From Kocuria atrinae C3-8 (GTDB lineage: Bacteria > Actinomycetota > Actinomycetes > Actinomycetales > Micrococcaceae): a DNA stretch of 51,260 nucleotides. This document shows, piece by piece, positions 29,645 to 39,440 of the stretch. Below the pieces are notes generated by a model, which saw nothing but the letters and a program-made list of their open reading frames with translations, had not been told where the DNA came from and searched no databases. Numbering within the stretch: the first letter of the stretch is position 1; each line of letters starts with the position of its first letter. Where the stretch lies: assembly GCF_000286355.1 (NCBI RefSeq), contig NZ_AJXN01000011.1:1-51260 (forward strand), in the 5' to 3' direction. Made by a program: the position numbers and the translations under genes.

Positions 29645-31039
29645 TCAGTCGAAGTAGTTCTCCACGGCGATACCGCCGCCGTTGGCGTGGAAATCCTCGG
29701 TGACGTGCTGGGCGAGAGTGTCATCGACCAGGTAGTCGAGGGCCACCGCGGCCAGGCCGTAGGCGCCGTCGACCCCGGCGCTCTCGGCGAATGGGGTGGC
29801 CGCCGCGGCCGCGAAATCTCGGGTATGCAGGCCCATGTCCTGGTCGGTGATGCTGATCAACGGGTGGATGCCCGGGATGCGGTAGCTGACGTTGCCGAAA
29901 TCGGTGGACGCGGCCAGCACCTCGGACACCGTCCCTGCCGGGAACGGATCGCGCCCACGACGCCGCTGGGCCAGGACCCAGCGATCGGACAGTGGCGCGT
30001 TGCCCAGCACGGGCAGCGTGGCCGGCGAGGAATCCCAGTCGATTTCCACACCCACCCCGGCCATCAACGCGGCTCCCTGCAGGATTTCGGTGACGCGTTC
30101 GGACAGTGCCTTGAGCGTTTCTGGCCGCTGAGAGCGCACATACAGCTGCAGCGTGGCGGATTCGGTGATGATGTTCGGCCGTTCCCCACCCTCGGGCAGC
30201 ACGGCGTGGATGCGATCGGTCGGCGGGGTCTGCTGTCGCAGCAGCCCCAGCCCCTGGTAGGCGAGCACGGCGGCGTCGAGCGCGTTGCGTCCCATGAAGG
30301 GGTGCGACGACGCGTGGGCCGCCCGGCCGCGGTAGTGCACGGTGCACTGGCGGCGTCCGAGCCAGACCTGATCCACGAGATCCGTGACGTAGGAGTGCAC
30401 CATGGCGGCCGCGTCGATGCCTTCCAGCGCACCGGCCCGAGCCATGATTTCCTTGCCGCCCTCGCCCTCCTCTGCGGGGGTGCCCAGATAGACAACCCGA
30501 CCGGAAAACGCGGAAGGGTTGTCGCGGATGAGCTCGACGAGTGCCACGAACGCGCCCAGTCCGGTCACGGCAATCACGTTGTGACCGCAGCCGTGGCCGA
30601 TGCCGGGCAGAGCGTCGTACTCGGACATGATCGCGATGGTGCGGTGGCGCTGCGGATCAAAGTCTTCGGAGGCGATCTCCGCGTGGATGGCGGTGTCCAG
30701 CCCGAAGGCGGGGTTTTCCGCGGGAATGTCGTGGGCCTTGAGATGGGCGAGAATCTGCTGCACGGCAAAGTGTTCCTGGAACGCCGTCTCGGGGTTCTCG
30801 TGCAGTTCGTGCAGTACGCGGTGCAAGTCGGTGGCTTGATCGTCGACCAGGGATTCGAGACGCTCCTGCAGTTCGTCCGCGGCGCCCGCGTGGTCGGCCA
30901 GGTGATGCTCCAGCTCGTTCTTGCGGCGCTCGGTGTCCCGTTCGAGCTGCTCCAGATACGCGCGTGACGGTTCCGGGCTGACCGTCAGATCACGGGGGTT
31001 GCGGTGAGGAGTCTCGTTGGCTGCGTGGCTCATTCCCAT
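29645..31039 (-). CDS. M20 family amidohydrolase (AbgB-like)
   Basis: Zinc-dependent peptidase/aminoacylase of 464 residues. The metal and active-site motifs are ALPGIGHGCGHNV, GTPAEEGEGGKEIM and THRxF-like GIHPLISITDQDMGLHTRDF, with a dimerisation domain between (GRAAHASSHPFMGRNALDA). About 75 charged, helical residues precede the catalytic domain. Being next to abgT suggests hydrolysis of p-aminobenzoyl-glutamate or related folate breakdown products. The start is uncertain: ATG at 31039 or 31033, neither with a strong ribosome site. Confidence 0.85.
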   Translation of the reverse strand: MGMSHAANETPHRNPRDLTVSPEPSRAYLEQLERDTERRKNELEHHLADHAGAADELQERLESLVDDQATDLHRVLHELHENPETAFQEHFAVQQILAHLKAHDIPAENPAFGLDTAIHAEIASEDFDPQRHRTIAIMSEYDALPGIGHGCGHNVIAVTGLGAFVALVELIRDNPSAFSGRVVYLGTPAEEGEGGKEIMARAGALEGIDAAAMVHSYVTDLVDQVWLGRRQCTVHYRGRAAHASSHPFMGRNALDAAVLAYQGLGLLRQQTPPTDRIHAVLPEGGERPNIITESATLQLYVRSQRPETLKALSERVTEILQGAALMAGVGVEIDWDSSPATLPVLGNAPLSDRWVLAQRRRGRDPFPAGTVSEVLAASTDFGNVSYRIPGIHPLISITDQDMGLHTRDFAAAAATPFAESAGVDGAYGLAAVALDYLVDDTLAQHVTEDFHANGGGIAVENYFD

Positions 31040-31117
31040 GCTTAGGGAGCGTAACAAGTGATTCGGATCACCGGCGGGAATGAGGCGGCGCGGCGGCGTC
31101 GTCGGCCTTAAACGATG

Positions 31118-31149
31118 CGGTGCCCCGCGCGAGAACGCGCGGGGCACCG
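31118..31149 (-). terminator. Terminator after fba
   Basis: Perfect 14-bp stem CGGTGCCCCGCGCG / CGCGCGGGGCACCG with loop AGAA, 18 bases past the fba stop on the minus strand. Confidence 0.85.
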
Positions 31150-31166
31150 GTTGGGTGAAACGGAAG

Positions 31167-32189
31167 TTACTTGATGGAGGTACCTGCGGAACCGAGGTTC
31201 TGGCAGGCCTCGACCACGCGGGTGGCCATGCCGGTCTCGGCCTCGGCGCCCCACACGCGGGGATCGTACTTCTTCTTGTTGCCGACCTCGCCGTCGATCT
31301 TCAGGACGCCGTCGTAGTTGTCGAACATGAAGCCTGCGACGGGGCGCGTGAACGCGTACTGGGTGTCCGTGTCCACGTTCATCTTGATCACGCCGTAGGA
31401 GACCGCATCCGCGATTTCCTGGGCGCTGGAGCCGGAACCACCGTGGAAGACCAGGTCGAACGGACGATCCTTGCCGATCTTGGCACCGACCTCGTCCTGG
31501 ATCTGCTTGAGCAGTTCCGGACGCAGGCTCACGTTGCCCGGCTTGTACACGCCGTGGACGTTGCCGAAGGTCAGAGCGGTGATGTAGCGGCCCTTCTCGC
31601 CTGCACCCAAGGCCTCGATGGTCTTCATGCCGTCCTCGACGGTGGTGTAGAGGGTGTCGTTGATCTCGCCGACCACGCCGTCTTCCTCGCCACCGACGGC
31701 GCCGATCTCGACCTCGAGAATGATCTTGGCCTTGTTGGTGCGCTCCAACAGTTCCTGAGCGATCTTGAGGTTCTCATCCAGCTCGATCGCGGAACCGTCC
31801 CACATGTGTGACTGGAAGATGGGGTCCTCGCCGCGAGCCACAGCCTTCTCGGACTCGGCCAGCAGCGGCAGCACGAAACCTTCCAGCTTGTCCTGGGGGC
31901 AATGGTCGGTGTGCAGGGCAATGTTGACGTCGTAGTTCTTGGCGACCTCGCGAGCGAACGCGGCCATGGCCAGCGAACCGGTCACCATGTCCTTGACCGA
32001 GGAACCGGACCAGTAGGCAGCACCGCCGGTGGATGCCTGAATAATGCCGTCCGAACCTGCCTCGGCGAAGCCACGGATCGCGGCGTTCAGGGTCTGGGAG
32101 GAGGTCACGTTGATGGCCGGGTAGGCAAAGCCCTTTTCCTTGGCCCGGTCGATCATCTCGGCGTAAACGTCAGGGGTTGCGATGGGCAT
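31167..32189 (-). CDS. fba: Fructose-bisphosphate aldolase, class II
   Basis: Zinc aldolase of glycolysis and gluconeogenesis, 340 residues. Visible are the substrate/metal region NIALHTDHCPQDKLEGF, VEIGAVGGEEDGV, GNVHGVYKPGN and VFHGGSGSSAQEI with further zinc ligands His. Intact, with a strong terminator. Genes upstream on the same strand belong to the RiPP-linked histidine kinase, separated by about 100 bases. Confidence 0.97.
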   Translation of the reverse strand: MPIATPDVYAEMIDRAKEKGFAYPAINVTSSQTLNAAIRGFAEAGSDGIIQASTGGAAYWSGSSVKDMVTGSLAMAAFAREVAKNYDVNIALHTDHCPQDKLEGFVLPLLAESEKAVARGEDPIFQSHMWDGSAIELDENLKIAQELLERTNKAKIILEVEIGAVGGEEDGVVGEINDTLYTTVEDGMKTIEALGAGEKGRYITALTFGNVHGVYKPGNVSLRPELLKQIQDEVGAKIGKDRPFDLVFHGGSGSSAQEIADAVSYGVIKMNVDTDTQYAFTRPVAGFMFDNYDGVLKIDGEVGNKKKYDPRVWGAEAETGMATRVVEACQNLGSAGTSIK

Positions 32190-32295
32190 GAAGTGCTCCT
32201 TCTACTGGATTCCCGATGCACGGTTGAGCCGTGGCCTGTGGGCCTGGTCTCAAGTCTAGTGGACGGGCCGCAGGCAAACTGTGCGTGACCGGGGA

Positions 32296-33549
32296 TCAGG
32301 AAGGGCGTGAATCGGAGTCTTCAGGACGGAACGGTATGTGCGTGCTGAGGTGCCACCGGTCCCCGTCCACAGCTCCACTGGAGATGCGACCGCCCAAGAG
32401 CTGCACTCGTTCGCGAAGCCCCATGATTCCGAATCCGGACCGGGCGAAACGTGGTTCGGAGCGTTTCCCACCGCGGGTCATGATCGTATTGAGGACATTC
32501 ACATCCACTGCCTCGGCAGTGACCGCTACCTCGATCTCGACCGGTGCCTCCACCAAAGCGTGTTTGAGAACATTGGTGGCCCCTTCACGCAGGAGCCTCC
32601 GAACCGTGGTGCGCACGCCATCCGGGATTTGGTCCACGTCACCGGTCACAGTGGTGTGCACACTCAGACCCGATCGCTCAAGGGATTCCTTGATCTGGCT
32701 CAGCTCCGACAGCAAATCGATGCCAGCGGAAGATTCCGCAACGTCTTCGTTCTCCCCGGCATCACGCATGATGCGAAGGAGTCGGCGCAAATCATCCAAC
32801 GCGCTCCGCGCAGAATCCCCGATGACGTCGAAGGTCTCCGCGTTCTCGTCAGCATCGCGACTCATGGCCCCGGCCCGCGCCTGCATGGCGATCACCGTGA
32901 TGTCATGGGCCACGATGTCATGGAGCTCTCGCGCCAGTTCTGTGCGCTGCTCTTCCAACGAAGCCAAGGCCCTTCGGTCAAATTCTTCGATGGTTTGTCG
33001 ATCCACCTGTCGCTGGGCGTTCATGTAACGGAGGCCGAGTCCGGGAATGACCGCAAGGATCCCCAGGGGCAAGACCACTGACAGGAAGATAAGTCCGGTA
33101 TCTTCCCGCACCGCAGTGACCGCTATGGCCCATGTAGCGACCACGCCTATTGCGATGATCAGCGCATAGCGGCGCGCAGAGTAAGCGAGGAAGGCCAACG
33201 CCACCATGGCCATCACCGGGACAGCCCCATAACCGCTGGGCATGAAGACGAAAGGCAACAGGTTGGCCAACAGGAGTACCCAGGCCCAGTCAGGGGCGTA
33301 GGCAACTATGATCCATAGGCCCAGATCGACGATCGCCAAGTACATGGCGAACGCGGGCGAATCGTACCCGTACGAATATCCGGACAAGATATTGACGATG
33401 GAGATGCCATCGCTGATCAGCGCCGCCACAACAATGAGTACCCGAAGCACAACGTGCACTCTCCGCCCAGACCACATGAGCGAGCGCGCAGTGGTCTGAG
33501 GGTTGGTGGCGGGGCTACCTAATAGTTTCGCGTGGGACTCCGATGTCAC
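32296..33549 (-). CDS. NarL-type sensor histidine kinase next to the RiPP island
   Basis: A 417-residue sensor: about six hydrophobic segments in residues 33-175, a short coiled linker (RQVDRQTIEEFDRRALASLEEQ region), HisKA_3 domain with phospho-accepting His near 210 (LARELHDIVAHDITVIAMQA), and a HATPase domain ending FGIMGLRERVQLLGG. The membrane part resembles peptide-sensing kinases with several helices and almost no outer domain. GTG at 33549 has no ribosome site; TAATCT lies about ten bases upstream, so the mRNA may be leaderless. It is divergent from its probable partner regulator (34111) with a small secreted-peptide gene between. Confidence 0.9.
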   Translation of the reverse strand: MTSESHAKLLGSPATNPQTTARSLMWSGRRVHVVLRVLIVVAALISDGISIVNILSGYSYGYDSPAFAMYLAIVDLGLWIIVAYAPDWAWVLLLANLLPFVFMPSGYGAVPVMAMVALAFLAYSARRYALIIAIGVVATWAIAVTAVREDTGLIFLSVVLPLGILAVIPGLGLRYMNAQRQVDRQTIEEFDRRALASLEEQRTELARELHDIVAHDITVIAMQARAGAMSRDADENAETFDVIGDSARSALDDLRRLLRIMRDAGENEDVAESSAGIDLLSELSQIKESLERSGLSVHTTVTGDVDQIPDGVRTTVRRLLREGATNVLKHALVEAPVEIEVAVTAEAVDVNVLNTIMTRGGKRSEPRFARSGFGIMGLRERVQLLGGRISSGAVDGDRWHLSTHIPFRPEDSDSRPS

Positions 33550-33623
33550 GTTCGACAGATTAGCTGTGACTCAGGTTTCCCGCTGGTAGCACCGAACACG
33601 ACATGGCCAGACCCGGTTGAGCA

Positions 33624-33665
33624 ATCGCAGCGGCGCCCCATCCGTAGATGAGGCGCCGCTGCGAT
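33624..33665 (-). terminator. Terminator after the small secreted-peptide gene
   Basis: Perfect 14-bp stem ATCGCAGCGGCGCC / GGCGCCGCTGCGAT with a 14-base loop, 21 bases past the stop of the peptide gene. It isolates that gene from the downstream kinase gene and supports the idea that the small ORF is real. Confidence 0.8.
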
Positions 33666-33686
33666 CATCCGGCGAACCAGCCGTTA

Positions 33687-33881
33687 TCAACAGCTGCGGA
33701 GCAACTTGCACAGGAAGTCGTCCGGAAGCAGACCATCGGGAGAAGCTCCACCCTTGAGCGCCTGCGGCCCGACCGCGGGCGGCCCGGGGACCGGGGTCGT
33801 GGCGCTTGCCGGTGCTGCACCAACTGCAATGCACGCGATGACGGAAGCCGCGACGGCAACGGAGCGGAGCGAGTTCTTCAT
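33687..33881 (-). CDS. Small secreted peptide (64 residues) between kinase and response regulator
   Basis: Not a recognised family. A clear Sec signal peptide: MKNSLRSV, hydrophobic core AVAASVIACIAVGAAP, cleavage expected after ASA at residue 27. The mature part is about 37 residues, starts TTPVPGPPAVGP, is proline- and glycine-rich and ends DDFLCKLLRSC with two cysteines six residues apart, able to form a disulfide loop. It has a weak ribosome site (AAAGAAGA) and its own strong terminator. Placement between a peptide-sensing-type kinase and a NarL regulator at the edge of a RiPP operon suggests a signal or accessory factor; this is inference. Confidence 0.65.
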   Translation of the reverse strand: MKNSLRSVAVAASVIACIAVGAAPASATTPVPGPPAVGPQALKGGASPDGLLPDDFLCKLLRSC

Positions 33882-33991
33882 GGATCATCTTCTTTCTGAA
33901 AGCTACGTGCCTCGGGCTGTTTCCCTCGGCGTCTTGGTTACTACTCAATCGCATGAGTGACGCCCACCACAGCTTCTTTCGAATACTCTCC

Positions 33992-34052
33992 GTTGCGACC
34001 AAAGTCGCAACGCCTTTGCGTGTTGCGACGAACACCGGTGAGACGTTGCGAC
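33992..34052. promoter_or_regulatory. Cluster of TTGCGAC elements between secreted peptide and response regulator
   Basis: GTTGCGAC (33992-33999) and GTCGCAAC (34004-34011) form a perfect 8-bp dyad with a 4-base spacer. Two further direct copies of GTTGCGAC follow at 34022-34029 and 34045-34052, spaced by about two and three helical turns. The form resembles the ComA box (TTGCGG-N4-CCGCAA) of another NarL-family quorum regulator. The same dyad recurs before the RiPP operon at 46764. Confidence 0.7.
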
Positions 34053-34110
34053 GCCGGAATTGATCTTCCGCATTCCTACCTGTTGGTAACGAATGTCACC
34101 GACTATTGTC

Positions 34111-34799
34111 ATGTCCATGGATGATCCCCAGGCCACTCCCGTTCGCCTTCTCCTGGCTGATGACCAGAAGCTGATGCGTCAGGCCCTCCGAGTTTTCGTA
34201 GAGAACGAACCCGGGATGGAGGTCGTGGGTGAAGCTCAGGACGGGCGGTCCGCGGTCATTCAGGCGAAAACGTTGCACCCGGATGTGGTGCTGATGGACC
34301 TCCAGATGCCTCGTCTTGACGGAGTAGCAGCAACTGAAGAAGTCCTCGCGGCATGTCCGAACACGAAAGTGGTCGCGGTGACCACCTTCCACTCCGAGGA
34401 ATATGTGATCCCCGCCCTAAGGGCCGGTGCGAGTGCATACCTGCTCAAGGATTCCGAGCCCGAAGACATCGTCGCCGGAATCCGTTCCGCCGTTGCCGGA
34501 GAATTCATGGCGTCCCCTCGCGTGACCGAAGTCTTGGTCAATTCCGTGGTCACCAGCCTTCACGCCCCAAGACCGACCCCGAGTCCATCGCCCAAGAGAT
34601 GCAGCTCAGTGAACGGGAAATCGACGTGATCAATTTGCTCTGCGACGGCAAGAGCAACCGGGAAATCTCGCAGGAGCTTTTCATCGCGGAACCAACCGTG
34701 AAGTCCCACATCGGACGCATCATGACCAAGATGGGAGTGCGTGACCGGGTGCAAGTGGTCATCAACGCCTACCGCAACGGTCTGGTCACGCTGAACTAG
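34111..34799 (+). CDS. NarL/FixJ response regulator of the RiPP island (one frameshift)
   Basis: Receiver domain (VRLLLADDQKLMRQALRVF; phospho-accepting Asp in VVLMDLQMP, about residue 63) and LuxR-type DNA-binding domain (LSEREIDVINLLCDGKSNREISQ, then EPTVKSHIGRIMTKMG). Frame breaks near 34568 in a C run; one added C joins SLHAP to KTDPESIAQEMQ and gives 229 residues. The ATG at 34111 gives the normal receiver start, but 34093 and 34117 are possible; none has a good ribosome site. Its 3' end overlaps the end of the convergent RiPP elimination gene by 14 bases, with no terminator between. Likely activator or repressor of the RiPP operon. Confidence 0.88.
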
Positions 34800-35772
34800 G
34801 CGTAGCTCCTTCACCCGAAGCAGCCGGTTCGCCCTCGCGAAAGTACAGCCGCGCGTACTGGCCCAGCAGCGCCTCTTCACGAGGCAGGAACCCCAGACGA
34901 TTGGTCATCATGTGACCCTGGTGGAAGATCAAATGCATTGGCGTCAGGTCGATGCCTTCTGTCATGGCCCGGACAACGTAGCGATGAACAGCCGCACTCC
35001 AGTTCCGCCGCCATCCCGTCACCGATGGCATCGCCGCAAGCCTGTCCAACTGCGCACGGACATCCGGCATCTTGGTCTCGACACTCGACTGGATGGTCTT
35101 CCTTACACGCGGCGCATTGGGGCCGAAATCTGCGGTCCACCACTTCAGGTGCTGGTCCCAGTACCCTTGCCAGTTTGCTCCCGGCGAGACATCGGTGAAC
35201 CGTGCCGCATCCAATCCGCTGTGAACGGCGTCAAACAGCAGAAGAGCAGCCAGCCCTGCCCTGTCAGGGGTCTTGTCGAACCGTCCCGTGGCCCAGACGC
35301 CGAGGTCAGATGAGAACTCGAAGAGCTGCTCGGCCAGTTCCACACCGTGGATTCCTCCGTACTTGGTGTATTCGGGTTCATAGAGTGCGCCACTGACACC
35401 GATACTGGCGGAGCCCAAGTATTTATGCTCGTCAACTGGCATCACAAAGGGATGGTTGTGTTCTCCGTGGGACAGCGCGGTTTGCAGATCGGTGACCAAT
35501 TCCCGGTAGCCACTTTCCATGACATCCAGGACGTCCCGGGTGCCTTTGACCCGAAGACGAATGTGCGGCCCGGACGGATCCATGTAGCGCATGTAGAACC
35601 ATCGATGGATGTCCAGCTCACGTGCATGGGCCACCAGAGGTGGAATCAATTCCGAAATCATGGAGTCCGCCCCTACGAACCCGCCCGTGTAGAGCCTCAC
35701 GAACCACCATTCGGGCTTGTCGACCAATCCGCCGAGCAGGGTTGATCTGCTCTGATCCGCGTTGATACTCAT
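34786..35772 (-). CDS. LanB-type C-terminal protein (thiopeptide-type glutamate elimination)
   Basis: A 328-residue stand-alone lantibiotic dehydratase C-terminal domain. Diagnostic blocks are WWFVRLYTGGFVGADSMI, RWFYMRYMDPSGPHIRLRVKG, YEPEYTKYGGIHGVELAEQLF and the end HLIFHQGHMMTNRLGFLPREE. In split LanB systems (goadsporin GodG, thiomuracin TbtC) this protein removes glutamate from glutamylated Ser/Thr to make dehydroalanine or dehydrobutyrine. A homologous fold makes the pyridine ring of thiopeptides; since only one such protein is present, elimination is the more economical role. ATG overlaps the LanB stop by four bases. Last gene of the RiPP operon. Confidence 0.9.
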   Translation of the reverse strand: MSINADQSRSTLLGGLVDKPEWWFVRLYTGGFVGADSMISELIPPLVAHARELDIHRWFYMRYMDPSGPHIRLRVKGTRDVLDVMESGYRELVTDLQTALSHGEHNHPFVMPVDEHKYLGSASIGVSGALYEPEYTKYGGIHGVELAEQLFEFSSDLGVWATGRFDKTPDRAGLAALLLFDAVHSGLDAARFTDVSPGANWQGYWDQHLKWWTADFGPNAPRVRKTIQSSVETKMPDVRAQLDRLAAMPSVTGWRRNWSAAVHRYVVRAMTEGIDLTPMHLIFHQGHMMTNRLGFLPREEALLGQYARLYFREGEPAASGEGATPSSA

Positions 35773-38243
35773 GGTGTTGCCTCTTCCGAGAGAGTGGCCT
35801 CTGAAGACCAGGTGAGAAAGGAAATGTGCTCCACGGCCCGGTGATGCCCTTGCTCATCGGTGAGCCAGTATTGATCCGCAGTGGGTAAAGCCTCTTGGAA
35901 CGTCACACTCCGGGCTTTCTTGAGTCGGTCCGACACGGGTGCCCACGCGTGAGGTGAAGCGAAGGAGACCCACGCGGGTTTTGAAGCTGTGCCTCCCATT
36001 CCCAGCTCGGGACCGTGGGGCCGGACGAACACCTCGCGGGGAAGCCCCCAGCTTTCGCGGAATCGCTGCAGCCGCCGGAAATAGTCCTCGTGCGGCTCTT
36101 GCGGCTCCAGAACAGGCACCTGATCGACGGGTACGGTCCATGACTCTCGCTTGAAAACCACGCGGCCACGCTGCACGCGGGGTTGATGCGACGCACGTTT
36201 CGTGTCCGCAGGGTTTCCGGGACCAGCGCCCAGGTCCTTGATGAGCCACGTCGCCCTGTTCACCCATGGGTCCCCCAGAACCGCCAGGATTCTTGAAGCC
36301 CCACCGAGTAGGTGAGCCGGCACCAATCCCAAGTAGACGGGAGCCACCGGTCGTTCCTCAGCATCCAAGAGCTCAACGGTGTCCGTCTTTGAATCGTGGC
36401 GCAGATGCAGATCCGCCAGGGCGACCGCACAAGGGCCGTTGTCCGCACGTGGGGTGTCCGTGGGCCATACCAGTCGAGGTAGCGTCCCTTCCGACACCGC
36501 TTGCATGTCGTTGACGTCCGAGGAGGTGATGAATTCGAGCGGTGTGGCTTCCGGGTACAGCCGTCTGATCCAGGCACGCAAGCCGTCCCGCACTTCGGAG
36601 GTTCCGTTCTCACCCGGTTCGAATCTGGCGACTAGTCCTCCGAGACCCGGGTTGAACTGATTCAACACCAGCTCACCCTCTCCGTTCGTGGCCTTCTCGG
36701 TCGTCCCGGCACAGACCTGGTACATCACAGCGCACGACGGCGCCGCACTCGATCGCCCCACGGGTGCGCTCCGGCTCTGGGCCACCTCCCCTAGGCTCGC
36801 CGTCATGTCCTTGATGGTTGCTTGTTGTAGCGCTGGATTGGCGGCCAGGCGCTGAGGTACCCGGCGACGTCGTCGCAACGACCACCCGTGCCGAAGGTCT
36901 CCTTGAAGTGCTGGCACAGCTGGCCGTAGATGAAGCTCCTGAAGATCAGCGGTCTGGTACCGGCCAGCACTCTGGTCAATTCCGCCTCGGCAGAAGGCAT
37001 GGAGCTGGGTACCCTGACTCCACCCATCACGTCACTGAACACTGCGGTTGGCGGAACTCCCGGCAAACTGGGAGTGGGGAGATCACGAAGGATCTCAGCC
37101 CTACGGACTCCCGACGCTTCACGAAGCGTATGGAGGGTGCTCCGGATATCACGTAGTTCGTTGGTGATTCGTAGGCACTTCTCCGAGTTCTGGGTCTCCA
37201 AGGCGGAGATCAGGCTCCCAGCCGATCGGTATTGGCATAGCCCCACGGTGCGACGTATCGCACCACGTTCACTGCGCACAGCCTGCTCAGCGTGGCAAAC
37301 GGTTTATCCCCTCCGATGGCTTCCAAGTAGGTCGCCACCGGTTGGCGTCCCAGCCAACGCAACCTGTCGAGCACGTCAGCGTACTCGGAGAGATCCACCC
37401 GCTGGTCTTTGACCCATGTGAACTGCGGTGTGTGGAGTGTTTCCGCCACTAACGCTGGCTCCTGGCGGATGTCTGTCCGGCCGGTGTCTAGTGGCTCCAC
37501 GGAAAAACTGCGTGCTAGGTATGGATCCTGGGTCATGGCCCGGAACCACTCATGAATCACGCTGGGCGCCACATACAGCTGTTCACTGCGGGGTCCGGTC
37601 GCCCGTTGTGAGTCACAGTAGTGAGTTCGCTGAACGGGCTCGTCTTGAACGCGGCGCGGGTCGCATAACTGCTGAGGCCACGGGATCCTTGCGTGTACGG
37701 AGTGGTGTCGACGGAATCCAGGCACGCACCGAGACTCGGACTAGCGTGGGCCACGCCCCGGGCGAATGACTCCTGGTGGGCCGCCGCCGTTATGACGCGT
37801 TGTGCGTCCTCCGCCTCACTCGAGTACTTGACCATGAATCGCTCGCGCGTCGTATCGCGGGCTCGAACCGCGTGAACCCACAGGTCCAGTAGTTCCCGGT
37901 CCCCTGCGTCCAGATGCTCGTGCGCTGCTCGCCGCACCTCGGCGATGTCTTCCGGTCGAGGTGTCTTGCCCGGCCGGGTGCTGCGGCGCACCGCCAGGGT
38001 CCGACGTCGCGCGGCTGGGTCTTCCTGGAGCAGGGGGACCAGACCGAAGAGAACCTCGGAGACGAGCTCCCCCAGCCGTTCGGACTCCTTCTCACGGGAC
38101 GTCAGTTCTGCCTCGACCAGAATGGTCTCGTCGAGGGTCAGGGACAGGTCCTCCGTGGACAGACCCGCTACCCTGTCCACGCGTAGGTCGGACAGCTCCG
38201 GAATGGTTGGTGCTTCGGTTTCGTGCATAGTTTGCTGAGTCAT
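35769..38243 (-). CDS. LanB-type dehydratase, tRNA-Glu-dependent glutamylation protein (three frameshifts)
   Basis: A restored 825-residue lantibiotic dehydratase N-terminal protein. Visible pieces: AAFKTSPFSELTTVTHNG (RxxxRxTPFG-like entry region), FTWVKDQRVDLSEYADVLDRL, LRWLGRQPVATYLEAIGGDKPFA (two blocks), and C-terminal VVFKRESWTVPVDQVPV and REVFVRPHGPELGMGG-type segments. Such proteins use glutamyl-tRNA to glutamylate Ser/Thr of the precursor. Frame is lost near 37602, 37213 and 36849, all repaired by one C (two in GCCTG). GGAGG precedes the ATG. It is followed by its elimination partner with a four-base overlap, as in other split LanB pairs. Confidence 0.88.
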
Positions 38244-38267
38244 GATGTGGCCTCCGTGAGGTGGTGT

Positions 38268-39417
38268 TCAGAGGAATACGCCCAAGTAGGCACCGGCCGC
38301 TCGGACAACGGCCACTAGCGCCACGGCTACGAATCCGAGACAGCCCATGGCGTAGACCACGAGCCATACCCGTTCGGTCCGTCCCTTGGCATCGAAATTC
38401 GTGGGCAGGGGTGTCCGCAGCACCAGGTGCACCGCGTACAGGAGAGCGTTGCCCCGCATATTGATGATCCCCAATGCGGCAGTGATTGCGTGATAACCGT
38501 CGGAGGGAGTGAGGGGGTTGAAGTTCATGACCGTCAGTAGGATCTGGCAAACCATGAGGACCACGGCAATGTGAGCCACGGGATCGGGGGCGGTCAACGC
38601 AACGACCCCTGCCGCGCCGAACCAGATCTGGTCGCTGAGTGGCCCTGCCATGGCGATCATGACCCGCCCCGAGCGAGATCGCACTCGATAACTGTCCGTC
38701 CGATCCACGTACCCGACCGGCAAGAAGTAAAGCATGAGCGCAACCCCCGCTTCTCTAGCGGGAACACGCAGATACTGGCAGACCACGGCATGGGCCAGTT
38801 CATGGACAGCGATCTGGACGATCATGATCAGCGGGACAACCCACAGATTGCTCGGCATAGACGTGACCTGTGTGCTGGTCAGCCCAGCAACCCCTAGTCC
38901 CACTCCGGTTGCAGCCAGGATCAGCCATGCAACGATCAATGCCATGGGCGGAACCGACCGCAACGGTGCGCTGACCGGTTCCAGATAGCGACCCACATTC
39001 TTGATCAAAGGGAAACGGAACATGTGCTCCCGGCGGGCGAAGCGCGCCGTTGCCTCCCGACCTCCCTCGCCCACGGGGGGCTCGGCCAGGAATCCGCTCT
39101 GTCGAATGTCATGGAAGAGACGTGCCACTCTCTCTGTCTGAGCGGCAGTTGGCGGTTGTCGCAATTCGGACAGCACCTCGGCGCCGGTTCGAGCGCCGTC
39201 GAAGTGATTGATCAGGCACCGGCGCTACCGCTGAGGGCCATGTACTTTCCTCGAGCGGTGTCGTAGAGCAGATCACGGTCATCCAGACCGTGAGTGCGTT
39301 CGACGTGAAGTTTCAGTTGGTGTGACGTGGTTAGGAACCACGTCACCAAGTCGGTGGATTCCGCGCGCCCGTCCTCAAGCGCGGGTGCCGCGCCGGGCTG
39401 TCGTTGAGAACGGCCAT
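38268..39417 (-). CDS. PqqD-like/M50 membrane metalloprotease of the RiPP operon (two frameshifts)
   Basis: After repair at 39392 and 39215 (one C each) a 383-residue protein. The N-terminal 110 residues look like a PqqD/RRE-type peptide-binding domain (RDLLYDTARGKYMALSGSAG, ALINHFDGARTGAEVLSEL). The rest is a multi-pass M50 protease with HELAH near residue 206 inside a helix and the second metal motif NFNPLTPSDGYH. ATG at 39417 has ribosome site AAAGGA. Directly after the precursor genes, it is the best candidate for leader removal or processing during export; that role is inferred. Stop is 24 bases before the LanB start. Confidence 0.8.
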
Positions 39418-39440
39418 GACGGTCCTTTCGTGGTGATGGT

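Noticed and set aside
34786..35772. Pyridine-forming [4+2] cyclase of a thiopeptide
   Set aside because: A split LanB needs an elimination protein and this is the only candidate; the cores also lack the usual SCxxC start. Not fully excluded.
35769..38243. Programmed frameshifting or true decay of the LanB gene
   Set aside because: Three breaks in one gene with the same C-loss pattern seen in housekeeping genes across the window point to sequence error.
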